14,989 bases of DNA from the NCBI GenBank assembly GCA_029856425.1, contig JAHQWZ010000020.1:1-14989 (forward strand). Direction: 5' to 3'. Both the position numbers and the translations under genes were made by a program. The notes under the pieces were generated by a model, which searched no databases, was not told the origin of the DNA, and saw nothing but the letters and a program-made list of their open reading frames with translations. Every line of letters begins with the position of its first letter. The stretch's first letter is position 1. This document shows positions 1-5,860 of this stretch, in pieces. This stretch comes from Candidatus Thorarchaeota archaeon. Lineage in GTDB: Archaea > Asgardarchaeota > Thorarchaeia > Thorarchaeales > Thorarchaeaceae.

Positions 1-663
1 GTACCTCTGGCAGGTGCACTCTATTATAGCATAGCTGAGGCATTTGAGAGGGTGTTTGGAGAAACAATTAGCCGCTGTTTCATCGGTGCCCGCCGGTATC
101 TTACACCCACCGGTTGGAAGACTGACCTCTCCTACAAGAACTTTGAAGCACTATCTCCGAGCCCCGTGATTCTAATTGGCGATACTATTGCAACAGGTGG
201 CACTATCGAGGGCATTATCGAGGCCACAATGAACCAGGCGTCAAATGTTCGTGCGATTCTTATCTACTCAATTGCAGGCGGGCTCCTGGGCGCTATGCGT
301 CTGAAAGAGATTGCAGATGCCATAGACCCTCCAATATACACGTTCTATTCCAATGCAATCTTCGGTGTGGAAACTAATGGAACTGATATGCCTTGGTCTC
401 ATCCCGGGACGATAGTGACTCCTGAAGTGAAGCAGAAGGCTGAGGATGCCTACGGACCAGACTTAGCTCGGCGATGGTGTAGCGTCTGGGACTGGGGTGA
501 CCGTGCGAAGCATCCGTTGAAACATCTTGATGAGCTGCTCGAAAGGTGCGACCAAGAACTGATTTCAATCGAAGATGATAGAACTCGTGAAGTGCTGAAT
601 ATAATAAGAGAAGAAACAGTAGCAGCACTTGAGAGATGGAATTCACCGCTTTCATTAGAGTAA
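1..663 (+). CDS. Phosphoribosyltransferase, uracil-PRTase-like (5' partial)
   Basis: The frame is open from base 1, so the gene begins before the window; the GTG at 52 is internal. The visible 220 residues open with PLAGALYYSIAEAF, resembling the PRTase substrate region, and carry a PRPP-binding loop, ILIGDTIATGGT, at about residues 57-68. The D-x-x-A-T-G-G-T/S form is typical of uracil phosphoribosyltransferases (D-P-M-L-A-T-G-G-S in Upp). The family transfers phosphoribose from PRPP to a base in the cytosol. The roughly 120 residues after the loop, with a WCSVWDWGD segment and a charged helical tail, are longer than in canonical Upp, so the substrate may not be uracil. It ends 53 bases before larB on the same strand and may be cotranscribed. 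Family confident, substrate unknown. Confidence 0.75.
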   Translation, partial: VPLAGALYYSIAEAFERVFGETISRCFIGARRYLTPTGWKTDLSYKNFEALSPSPVILIGDTIATGGTIEGIIEATMNQASNVRAILIYSIAGGLLGAMRLKEIADAIDPPIYTFYSNAIFGVETNGTDMPWSHPGTIVTPEVKQKAEDAYGPDLARRWCSVWDWGDRAKHPLKHLDELLERCDQELISIEDDRTREVLNIIREETVAALERWNSPLSLE

Positions 664-716
664 AGGTCATTGAGAAAGGCACAAAACGATTAGAGTTCAG
701 CAACGAAGGGATGACC

Positions 717-1505
717 ATGACAAGCACGCGAGATATTCTAGAGGCTCTCTCCTCAGGTAAAATCAACATAGATGAGGCAGAAAAAGAACTTCGTGCCCTC
801 GCCTTTGCACGAGTCGGTGAAATTGGCGTGATTGATATCAATAGGCAAGAGAGGTGTGGAGTTCCTGAGGTCATCTTCGCTGAAACGAAGCCCACAGAGA
901 ATCTTGTCAGAATTGTTGGTACCATGGTCGATAAGATTGGTGCCGTTCTTCTCACAAGAGTGAGTAGGACAAAGCTTGATGAGCTCAGGAAATCTCATGA
1001 ACACTTAGTCTTTGATGTTACTGGTTATGAGGACCATCTAACAGTATTAGCACGCCGCGATGGTTGGTCAGATCCGCCAAAGAGTGGAAAGATTGCTATC
1101 ATGACCGCAGGAACCTCGGACATTCCATACTCTCTCGAAGCCGAAGCATTGGCACGTATAATGGGTGTGGAGGTTCTGAAATTCCATGATGTCGGTGTGG
1201 CTGGAATACATCGGATTATTGAACCAATCAAGACAATAGTTGAAGAAGGAGTTGACTCCTTGATTGTCTTTGCTGGAATGGAAGGTGCCCTGCCAACCGT
1301 CATTGCGGCACTTGTTGACATTCCTGTGATTGGAGTGCCTGTTCCTACGGGCTACGGCTATGGCGGAAAGGGTGAGACCGCACTTGCCTCCATGCTCCAG
1401 TCCTGTGCTCCAGGGCTGGCTGTCGTGAACATAGGAAATGGCTTTGGTGCAGGTGCAGTGGCATGTCTCATTGCAAAGAGGTGTGCGGGCAAGAAGAAGG
1501 ATTAG
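717..1505 (+). CDS. larB: LarB, pyridinium-3,5-biscarboxylic acid mononucleotide synthase
   Basis: LarB carboxylates and hydrolyses nicotinic acid adenine dinucleotide, the first step towards the nickel-pincer nucleotide of lactate racemase and other LarA-type enzymes. The protein (262 aa from this start, usual length about 250) has the LarB N-terminal helix (DILEALSSGKINIDEAEKEL) and a PurE-like domain: TAGTSDIPYSLEA, FHDVGVAGIHR, VFAGMEGALP, PVPTGYGYGGKGETAL. It ends in QSCAPGLAVVNIGNGFGAG; the Cys there (about residue 230) matches the position of the cysteine reported to form the covalent NaAD adduct in the Lactobacillus enzyme. I chose ATG 717 because GAAGGG lies six bases upstream. ATG 711 and the earlier ATG 636, which overlaps the preceding gene, remain possible. 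No larA, larC or larE is in the window. Product confident; the physiological client is unknown. Confidence 0.9.
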   Translation: MTSTRDILEALSSGKINIDEAEKELRALAFARVGEIGVIDINRQERCGVPEVIFAETKPTENLVRIVGTMVDKIGAVLLTRVSRTKLDELRKSHEHLVFDVTGYEDHLTVLARRDGWSDPPKSGKIAIMTAGTSDIPYSLEAEALARIMGVEVLKFHDVGVAGIHRIIEPIKTIVEEGVDSLIVFAGMEGALPTVIAALVDIPVIGVPVPTGYGYGGKGETALASMLQSCAPGLAVVNIGNGFGAGAVACLIAKRCAGKKKD

Positions 1506-1529
1506 GCATACCTAGCATGCTGGGAATGC
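1506..1529 (+). terminator. Imperfect 24-base palindrome after larB
   Basis: Directly after the larB stop lies GCATACCTAGC / GCTGGGAATGC, which folds into a stem of about 10 pairs with one A-A mismatch and one G-T wobble around a tiny loop. Position suggests a transcription end or an RNA-stabilising hairpin. No long T tract follows, so terminator function is inference. Confidence 0.4.
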
Positions 1530-1565
1530 AAGCTTTATCTCGGATTCCATGAATTCGCAATATTG

Positions 1566-1940
1566 GTGTGCGAATTGACTAAAGTATGTGTCATTGGAGT
1601 CTATGTTGATGACATGGACAAAGCCCTGGACTTCTATTGCAGCAAACTGGGTTTCACGGTCAGACACAAGTACGATGACTGTCTGGTCCATCTGGAGAAC
1701 GACGGGCCATCTTTAATTCTTGAAACGACTGACAAACCAGCCAATGCAATATACCCTGGTACATCTCAAGTAGCAATAGGCATTGAAACAAAGAACGTGG
1801 AAGACATGGCCAAGAAGCTCCGAGAGCTTGGTGCTGATGTCATTCACGATGTTCCACAGGACTTCCCTGCTGGGATCTTCATGGCTGTCCGAGACCCAGC
1901 TGGAAATCTGATTGAACTACTACAGTTTAGCAAGAAGTGA
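1566..1940 (+). CDS. VOC (glyoxalase/dioxygenase superfamily) protein
   Basis: A single-domain vicinal-oxygen-chelate protein of about 124 aa. The fold signature is clear: IGVYVDDMDKALDFYCSKLGF near the N-terminus, a central SQVAIGIETKNVEDMAKKLRELGADV repeat unit, and RDPAGNLIELLQF at the end, with the usual C-terminal Glu ligand retained (about residue 117). The first-strand His that often binds metal in glyoxalase I is not obvious (KVCVIGV), so catalysis cannot be assigned; family members act as isomerases, dioxygenases, resistance proteins or metallochaperones. The start is uncertain: TTG 1563, GTG 1566 and TTG 1575 are all in frame. There is no Shine-Dalgarno, but a TATA-like CTTTATC near 1532-1538 would place transcription start at about 1560, which fits a leaderless mRNA. 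It is convergent with the MarR operon. Confidence 0.75.
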   Translation: MCELTKVCVIGVYVDDMDKALDFYCSKLGFTVRHKYDDCLVHLENDGPSLILETTDKPANAIYPGTSQVAIGIETKNVEDMAKKLRELGADVIHDVPQDFPAGIFMAVRDPAGNLIELLQFSKK

Positions 1941-1951
1941 ATTCCATTTCA

Positions 1952-2395
1952 TTATGTCTTCTTGAATTTCGTGAGATTTGCGAGCAACCGCCTCAGATAC
2001 TCCTCAAAAGATTCTATGTCCTTCTCCGTGAAACCACGATAAAACAGCTCAGTCATGTCTAGGGAAACATCGAGATATTTTTCGTGAAGTTTCTTAGTCT
2101 TCCCTGTGAGATGGACCAATGTTTCTCGCTTGTCAACCGTTGATGCCATCCTCTCAACAAGCCCCTCTGCCTCCATCCTATCAAGCATTTCTGTCAGCGT
2201 TGACTTACCAAGCTGAGTCCTGTTCACCAATTCTCTGATTGCTATTCCATCGTCACGCCAGAGGGCGAAGAGTATTCTGCCCTGACCTGGGCTGATTTCA
2301 ATCCCGTGTTCTTTGAGCTTCTTTGAGAATATCCTACTCGAAAGGTGGTGTATCTTGGTGATGAGAAACCCTCCTTCACTGACCTGCACTCTCAA
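1952..2395 (-). CDS. MarR-family winged-helix transcriptional regulator
   Basis: This 147-aa protein is typical MarR length. It has an N-terminal dimerisation helix (FLITKIHHLSSRIFSKKLKEHG), then a winged helix with SPGQGRILFALWRDDGIAIRELVNRTQLGKSTLTEMLDRMEAEGLVERM, and the wing VDKRETLVHLTGKTKKL containing the conserved D-x-R; a C-terminal helix follows. MarR proteins are dimeric repressors that usually bind palindromes and release on a small phenolic or oxidant signal. The TTG start at 2395 overlaps the stop of the upstream flavoprotein gene (TTGA), indicating translational coupling in one operon. The likely operator is the palindrome pair at 2879-2916 in the operon's own promoter, so autoregulation is inferred. 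GTG 2389 is an alternative start. Confidence 0.88.
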   Translation of the reverse strand: MRVQVSEGGFLITKIHHLSSRIFSKKLKEHGIEISPGQGRILFALWRDDGIAIRELVNRTQLGKSTLTEMLDRMEAEGLVERMASTVDKRETLVHLTGKTKKLHEKYLDVSLDMTELFYRGFTEKDIESFEEYLRRLLANLTKFKKT

Positions 2396-2859
2396 TCACC
2401 TAGTTCGATCTGGAAAGTCCTTCTCTGGTTCCAGCCTTTTGCATTTTTGCCATGAAATCTGAGGACTGTATGATCTGGGTCATCATATCCAGTGGGATAA
2501 TACATCTCCCATCCATCATGCCATATGGCTTGTTTCATTGTTTTGTCCGTAATTATTTCTACTGTTCCTCCAAACATTGCTCCACGCGATTCATCTGGAA
2601 TGCAATAGTAGACAGATGCCTTGGGATTTAATCTGATGTCATCGATCTTTGCGGATGAAGTATTTGTCGTGAATATCACAAAGAAATCGTCATCCTGTCC
2701 TGAGAAGAAGGACTCCAACTTAGGGAACTTTCCTCTGTGCCTGAGATTAAACATGGCTCTTGTCTGAGGATAGCCATCTCTATCTATTGTCGTCAGATAA
2801 GCTGGCCATGCCTCGTTCATTAGTCTGATACAGACCTGTCGTACATCTTCCTCATTCAT
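2392..2859 (-). CDS. Pyridoxamine 5'-phosphate oxidase-like flavin-binding protein
   Basis: A 155-aa protein of the split-barrel PNPOx-like fold (general stress protein 26 type). Visible signatures are AWPAYLTTIDRDGYPQTRAMFNLRH (first strands), FFVIFTTNTSSAKIDDIRLNPKASVYYCIPDE (flavin-binding region), GTVEIITDKTMKQAIW and a C-terminal DHTVLRFHGKNAKGW. Members bind FMN or F420 and reduce or sequester small molecules; the substrate is unknown. The frame is open upstream to a TTG at 2895, but that lies within the promoter palindromes. ATG 2859 is preferred, with GTGAGG nine bases upstream and a transcription start predicted near 2890. It is the first gene of a two-gene operon with the MarR regulator, suggesting it responds to that regulator's inducer. 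Confidence 0.8.
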   Translation of the reverse strand: MNEEDVRQVCIRLMNEAWPAYLTTIDRDGYPQTRAMFNLRHRGKFPKLESFFSGQDDDFFVIFTTNTSSAKIDDIRLNPKASVYYCIPDESRGAMFGGTVEIITDKTMKQAIWHDGWEMYYPTGYDDPDHTVLRFHGKNAKGWNQRRTFQIELGD

Positions 2860-2878
2860 CTCTTTCAACCTCACAATA

Positions 2879-2892
2879 GTTCGGTACCGAAC
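2879..2892. promoter_or_regulatory. Perfect 14-bp palindrome at the flavoprotein-MarR transcription start
   Basis: GTTCGGTACCGAAC is self-complementary. Its centre (2885.5) is exactly 20 bp from the centre of the inverted repeat at 2895-2916 and lies on the transcription start predicted from the TATA box. It is a likely second MarR operator site. Binding by the adjacent MarR is inferred from position. Confidence 0.6.
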
Positions 2893-2894
2893 CA

Positions 2895-2916
2895 AATAGT
2901 ACTATATCGTACTATT
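2895..2916. promoter_or_regulatory. MarR operator-like inverted repeat
   Basis: AATAGTAC, six bases, then GTACTATT form a perfect 8-bp inverted repeat. It abuts and slightly overlaps the minus-strand TATA box and covers the stretch between TATA and transcription start, where bound repressor would block TFB or polymerase. The shared GTAC core with the neighbouring palindrome suggests one protein reads both. Confidence 0.65.
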
Positions 2917-2919
2917 TAT
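2913..2919 (-). promoter_or_regulatory. TATA box of the flavoprotein-MarR operon
   Basis: On the minus strand the sequence reads GAAAAGC-ATAAATA, a purine-rich BRE followed by a TATA element. It predicts transcription start near 2890 and a leader of about 30 bases before ATG 2859. Confidence 0.6.
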
Positions 2920-2970
2920 GCTTTTCTGGCTCTGCAATACAGCCTGCTTGGAAGACCTAGATGGATTCCT

Positions 2971-3651
2971 CTATAGGTCCCTTCGACTCAAAAACCGAAA
3001 GTAAGTTCTCAGGTTCCGAATTCTGACATGAAGTGCTGGAACCTGTTTTTGATACTCGAGATAGGACTCCCCAAATCTCTCTATGAGCTCTTCTTCCTCC
3101 ACGAAGCGAATGTGAGCCAGTAATCCAATGTCTAGTAGTATAAGGAAGACGAATGAGAAAACTGACATCCGAATCATAAAACCACCTACGGCTAAACAGA
3201 CGACAGCGAAATATGTTGGATGGCGAAGGACAGAACAGATCTCGTGTTGTTGTACTTCTGATTCTTCTGGGAAGTAGAGATAGACAAGTCCCATATAGTC
3301 TAAACCAAATGTTAGAATCGCACTTCTAACGGTCATCATTGCAATAATCAAGAACGACACGTCTGCTAAGATACGCAGGGCGAGGTCAATACCGAAAGGC
3401 ATACCCAAAAGGAGTAGGATTGATTCTGCGAGAGTAGATGTGAGAGGGTTCGCAGAAGGCCCTATCGGAAATGAGTCAATTGGGAGATAGCTATGAAAAC
3501 AGAGTACTACGATAAAGGAAACTCCAACTAGACCACGAGGAAGTGCCCTCTGATAGGCGAGTTCTCCTGATTCTCTAAGATACCTCTCTGTCTTGTGTCA
3601 CACGACTGCACTAATAGCCACGGTCGTTTCCTGAATACGCCATGTAGTCAT
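2971..3651 (-). pseudogene. Isoprenylcysteine methyltransferase-like membrane protein interrupted by TGA
   Basis: The C-terminal part is a recognisable isoprenylcysteine-carboxylmethyltransferase / phospholipid-methyltransferase-like domain: hydrophobic helices, then CSVLRHPTYFAVVCLAVGGF, further helices and HIRFVEEEELIERFGESYLEYQKQVPAL. These enzymes methylate lipid or thiol substrates with S-adenosylmethionine in the membrane. The only in-frame start within the uninterrupted part is a weak TTG at 3408, in the middle of a membrane segment. Yet the frame stays open upstream to 3597 and encodes plausible protein (HKTERYLRESGELAYQ, then a hydrophobic helix VGVSFIVVLCF). It ends there at a TGA (3598-3600). 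Another 17 codons upstream in the same frame is ATG 3651, preceded by GGTGAG. Read through the TGA, the product is about 226 codons, which fits the family. Hence a nonsense-mutated gene, recoding, or a sequence error. Confidence 0.6.
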
Positions 3652-3661
3652 GTAGGTACTG

Positions 3662-3706
3662 CTCACCGGTGATGCTATTCAAAGATGGAGCAGACAAACC
3701 GGTGAG
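3662..3706. repeat. 9-bp inverted repeat (CTCACCGGT / ACCGGTGAG)
   Basis: Arms at 3662-3670 and 3698-3706 are perfect reverse complements separated by 27 bases; the left arm is part of a 10-bp palindrome TCACCGGTGA. It lies just upstream of the interrupted methyltransferase-like gene, and its left arm overlaps that gene's GGTGAG ribosome-binding site. It could be an operator or a leader hairpin; nothing decides between them. Confidence 0.4.
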
Positions 3707-3754
3707 GACATTGCTCAAATCCAATTAGTAACGTCATCTAATATGTCAGTTTGA

Positions 3755-3770
3755 ATGATTTGAAAATCAT
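3755..3770. promoter_or_regulatory. 16-bp palindrome in the divergent intergenic region
   Basis: ATGATTT, two bases, AAATCAT, in the AT-rich stretch between the minus-strand methyltransferase-like gene and the plus-strand TFB remnant. It has the form of a dimeric repressor site, but no cognate regulator can be named. Confidence 0.35.
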
Positions 3771-3844
3771 AGAATAGAAAACAAATCTAATACTATACCT
3801 AGTTTTTCAGTCATCTTATATTCAATCTTAGAGAGGAAATTAGC

Positions 3845-4147
3845 ATGAAAGAATATACAGATGAATTCAAAATCGATTCCTTCATCAACAGATGCTTGAA
3901 GGAACTAGAGCTAAATGCTGTTGTTGGGAGACCGGCAAAAGAGATCATGAAACGTGCAGCAGACACTGGTATATAATCAGGCAAAAATCCCATTGGACAA
4001 GCCTCTGCTGCAGTCTATGTAGCCGCAATTCTAACAAAGAACCGCGTGACACAGAGTTCTCTTGCTGAGTTCGCTGGAGTGTCTCAGGCAACAATCCGGA
4101 AACGATACGTAGAATTGGCTAAGGGACTAGGATATTACTCGAAGTAG
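3845..4147 (+). pseudogene. TFB (archaeal TFIIB) second cyclin repeat with in-frame TAA
   Basis: From ATG 3845 the frame reads FKIDSFINRCLKELELNAVV, then GRPAKEIMKRAADTGI, a TAA stop at 3974-3976, and continues SGKNPIGQASAAVYVAAILT, RVTQSSLAEFAGVSQATIRK, RYVELAKGLGYYSK to TAG at 4145-4147. This is the second cyclin repeat of TFB: the family's ...GLTSGKSPxGxAAAAxYxA... and TQxExAxxAxVTxxTxRxRYxEL motifs are evident. The TAA sits at the residue just before SGK. There is no zinc ribbon, B-finger or first cyclin repeat; upstream DNA is unrelated. A TATA-like CTTATATT (3815-3822) about 26 bases upstream and GAGAGG (3831-3836) before the ATG suggest it was once expressed on its own. The 43-aa first half would not fold alone. 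Most likely a decayed paralogue; a sequencing error is the alternative. Confidence 0.8.
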
Positions 4148-4158
4148 AGGGTGATGTT

Positions 4159-5154
4159 TCACTCTAACTTGTTGTTGTTTGCTGCACGTCCAGCTTGAAG
4201 CATCTGAATCAATGCCACTGATAGAGCAAGTATAATCAGACCAATCCAGTCTAAGGGATCAAGAGCTTCTCCCAAGAAGACTATGGATAATATGACAATC
4301 TGAGGCAGCATTGTGCTGTTTATCACAGTGATATCCACTGCTCGAAGGGTCTGCATGGCTTTGTTCCATAGAGTGAAAGCGAAAGCAGTGTTGACGACGC
4401 TTAACCATATAATATAGAGAAGCGCGATGGGTGTGACAACTATGAGTCCTTCCAGCGCTATGCCAGTCAGCAGAAGAATAACTGCTCCAATTGTCATGCT
4501 CACACCTGTGACAACAATGGGCGGCGTGTTTCGCTCCCTGTTTATTGATCTCCCCATTATGGACGAGAATGCATTAGCAATCACACCAATCAAGACAACG
4601 ATGAGACCAACTGTTTCAGAGAGGTCCAGGTCAATTGGATAGAAGTATATCATCGCGCCTATAACGACAAGGAAGACCAAGCCAATCTGAGTCCTTGTAG
4701 GTACTTCTTTGAGCAAAATAATTCCCAATCCTAGAACAACAATCGGTGTAAGATTCAGAAGCATTGACACAGGAATAGCATCCATAAGGTCCAGTCCAAT
4801 GAACTGTGCTCCCTGAGTGATGGCTACAAACACCACACCATAAAGAAAGATTGTCCGCCACCACTGTCTGTCTTGATTTCTCATCAAAGCTCTATGCATC
4901 GGATTTGACAGGATTATCACTAGGAGAATCCCTGCTGCAATAGAGTACCTCAGTCCTGCGAAGGTGATTGGAGGGAGGCCCTCTCCCTCAAGACCAAACT
5001 TTATTATGACCCAGGATGACGCCCAGAGAACTGTGACAAAGAGTGCCTCAGCCGCTGCTTTGTAGTGTCGTTTTGGTGCTGTTTCCGATTCCGAATTCAG
5101 AGAATCAGGCGCCAGTTCTGCTTCCATATTGTTCGCCTGTGTTAAACGAAGCAT
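4159..5154 (-). CDS. DMT-superfamily transporter (two EamA domains)
   Basis: A 331-aa integral membrane protein with about ten hydrophobic segments in two homologous EamA halves (roughly residues 34-165 and 180-322). The first half opens with AAEALFVTVLWASSWVIIKFGLEGEGLPPITFAGLRYSIAA, the classic start of this family; the second ends with LGEALDPLDWIGLIILALSVALIQM. EamA proteins export or import metabolites such as amino acids, nucleotide derivatives or drugs, and substrate cannot be read from sequence. About 33 hydrophilic residues precede the first helix. The ATG at 5154 fits a leaderless transcript because a minus-strand TATA-like CTTATGA lies at 5179-5185; ATG 5127 is an alternative. It is divergent, 45 bases apart, from a Bat-like HTH regulator that may control it (inference). 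Confidence 0.9.
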   Translation of the reverse strand: MLRLTQANNMEAELAPDSLNSESETAPKRHYKAAAEALFVTVLWASSWVIIKFGLEGEGLPPITFAGLRYSIAAGILLVIILSNPMHRALMRNQDRQWWRTIFLYGVVFVAITQGAQFIGLDLMDAIPVSMLLNLTPIVVLGLGIILLKEVPTRTQIGLVFLVVIGAMIYFYPIDLDLSETVGLIVVLIGVIANAFSSIMGRSINRERNTPPIVVTGVSMTIGAVILLLTGIALEGLIVVTPIALLYIIWLSVVNTAFAFTLWNKAMQTLRAVDITVINSTMLPQIVILSIVFLGEALDPLDWIGLIILALSVALIQMLQAGRAANNNKLE

Positions 5155-5178
5155 TAATTATGGATTAGCTTGATGCCG

Positions 5179-5185
5179 TCATAAG
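5179..5185 (-). promoter_or_regulatory. TATA-like element of the DMT transporter
   Basis: CTTATGA on the minus strand is centred about 28 bases from ATG 5154, the spacing of archaeal leaderless promoters. It lies in the 45-base divergent gap, so factors here could affect both genes. Confidence 0.4.
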
Positions 5186-5199
5186 ACGGGTGCATATTA

Positions 5200-5844
5200 A
5201 TGGTGATTCAGTGCACAATCGAGGTTGGTGCTGAGGACTACTACTCCTGCGACCTCACTCGGAAAATACCTGTTCGTGTGACACTTGTGACTATAAACGG
5301 GGATACAGGATTTGGAATAGCTGAATCTTCGAAGGGAGATGAAGAAGCGATTCAGGACTATATCAAGGGTCTCAAAGGCTCCCCCAGTATTAAGGAAGTG
5401 GATATTCTGCATAGGTCTCAAGAAGCGTATTGGACAAGAGTGATTCATAAGTTAAATCGGCCTTCGATACATGAAACAATCCTAGCGAGTGGATGCATGA
5501 CACGTCTACCTATTATTGTGGAACATGGCCTACAATATCATACCATCTTGGCGCCAACTCAAGAAACTCTGAGCGAGTTAATCCGTTCACTGCGAACTCG
5601 GTTCCCTCATGTTCGCATCAGGCGACTGAAATCCCAGCCAACAGCTTCCTTTAGGGTCGCGTTAACCGATAAGCAACAAGAGGCATTTCTTCTGGCATAT
5701 CAGTCTGGATACTATGAGATGCCTCGCAAATCGCGAATTGATCAGATGTGCAGGAAACTTGGCATCAAACGCGTTGCGATGCAAGAACGATTAAGACGTG
5801 CGGAGCGAAGAATCATCTCTGAGTTTGCTGAAACACTGGCCTAG
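5200..5844 (+). CDS. Bacterio-opsin activator-type HTH regulator
   Basis: A 214-aa protein with a C-terminal HTH_10 (bacterio-opsin activator, Bat-like) domain at about residues 155-206: LTDKQQEAFLLAYQSGYYEMPRKSRIDQMCRKLGIKRVAMQERLRRAERRII. The L-T-x-x-Q...A...GYYxxPR opening is diagnostic. The N-terminal 150 residues resemble the sensory part of such proteins: a beta-rich start (IQCTIEVGAEDYYSCDLTRKIPVRV) followed by an ACT-like, ligand-sensing-looking stretch. No transmembrane segment is seen, so it is cytosolic. These are archaeal transcription factors acting near TATA or BRE. ATG 5200 sits 45 bases from the divergent DMT transporter, its most likely target besides itself. The gene ends 16 bases before the convergent transketolase stop. 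Confidence 0.85.
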   Translation: MVIQCTIEVGAEDYYSCDLTRKIPVRVTLVTINGDTGFGIAESSKGDEEAIQDYIKGLKGSPSIKEVDILHRSQEAYWTRVIHKLNRPSIHETILASGCMTRLPIIVEHGLQYHTILAPTQETLSELIRSLRTRFPHVRIRRLKSQPTASFRVALTDKQQEAFLLAYQSGYYEMPRKSRIDQMCRKLGIKRVAMQERLRRAERRIISEFAETLA

Positions 5845-5860
5845 TTCCGCTTCTGCTATC

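Noticed and set aside
374..955. Long minus-strand frame opposite the PRTase and LarB genes
   Set aside because: It runs antisense across two real genes, shows no domain and is rich in Ser/Arg/Leu as expected for a shadow frame.
3598..3600. TGA as a selenocysteine codon
   Set aside because: Selenocysteine is not expected near the N-terminus of this membrane family and no SECIS-like hairpin was seen; nonsense mutation or error is simpler.
3611..3724. 37-residue minus-strand frame from TTG 3724 through the CACCGGTG repeats
   Set aside because: Weak start, no ribosome-binding site and no recognisable pattern; the region is better explained as the leader of the interrupted methyltransferase-like gene.
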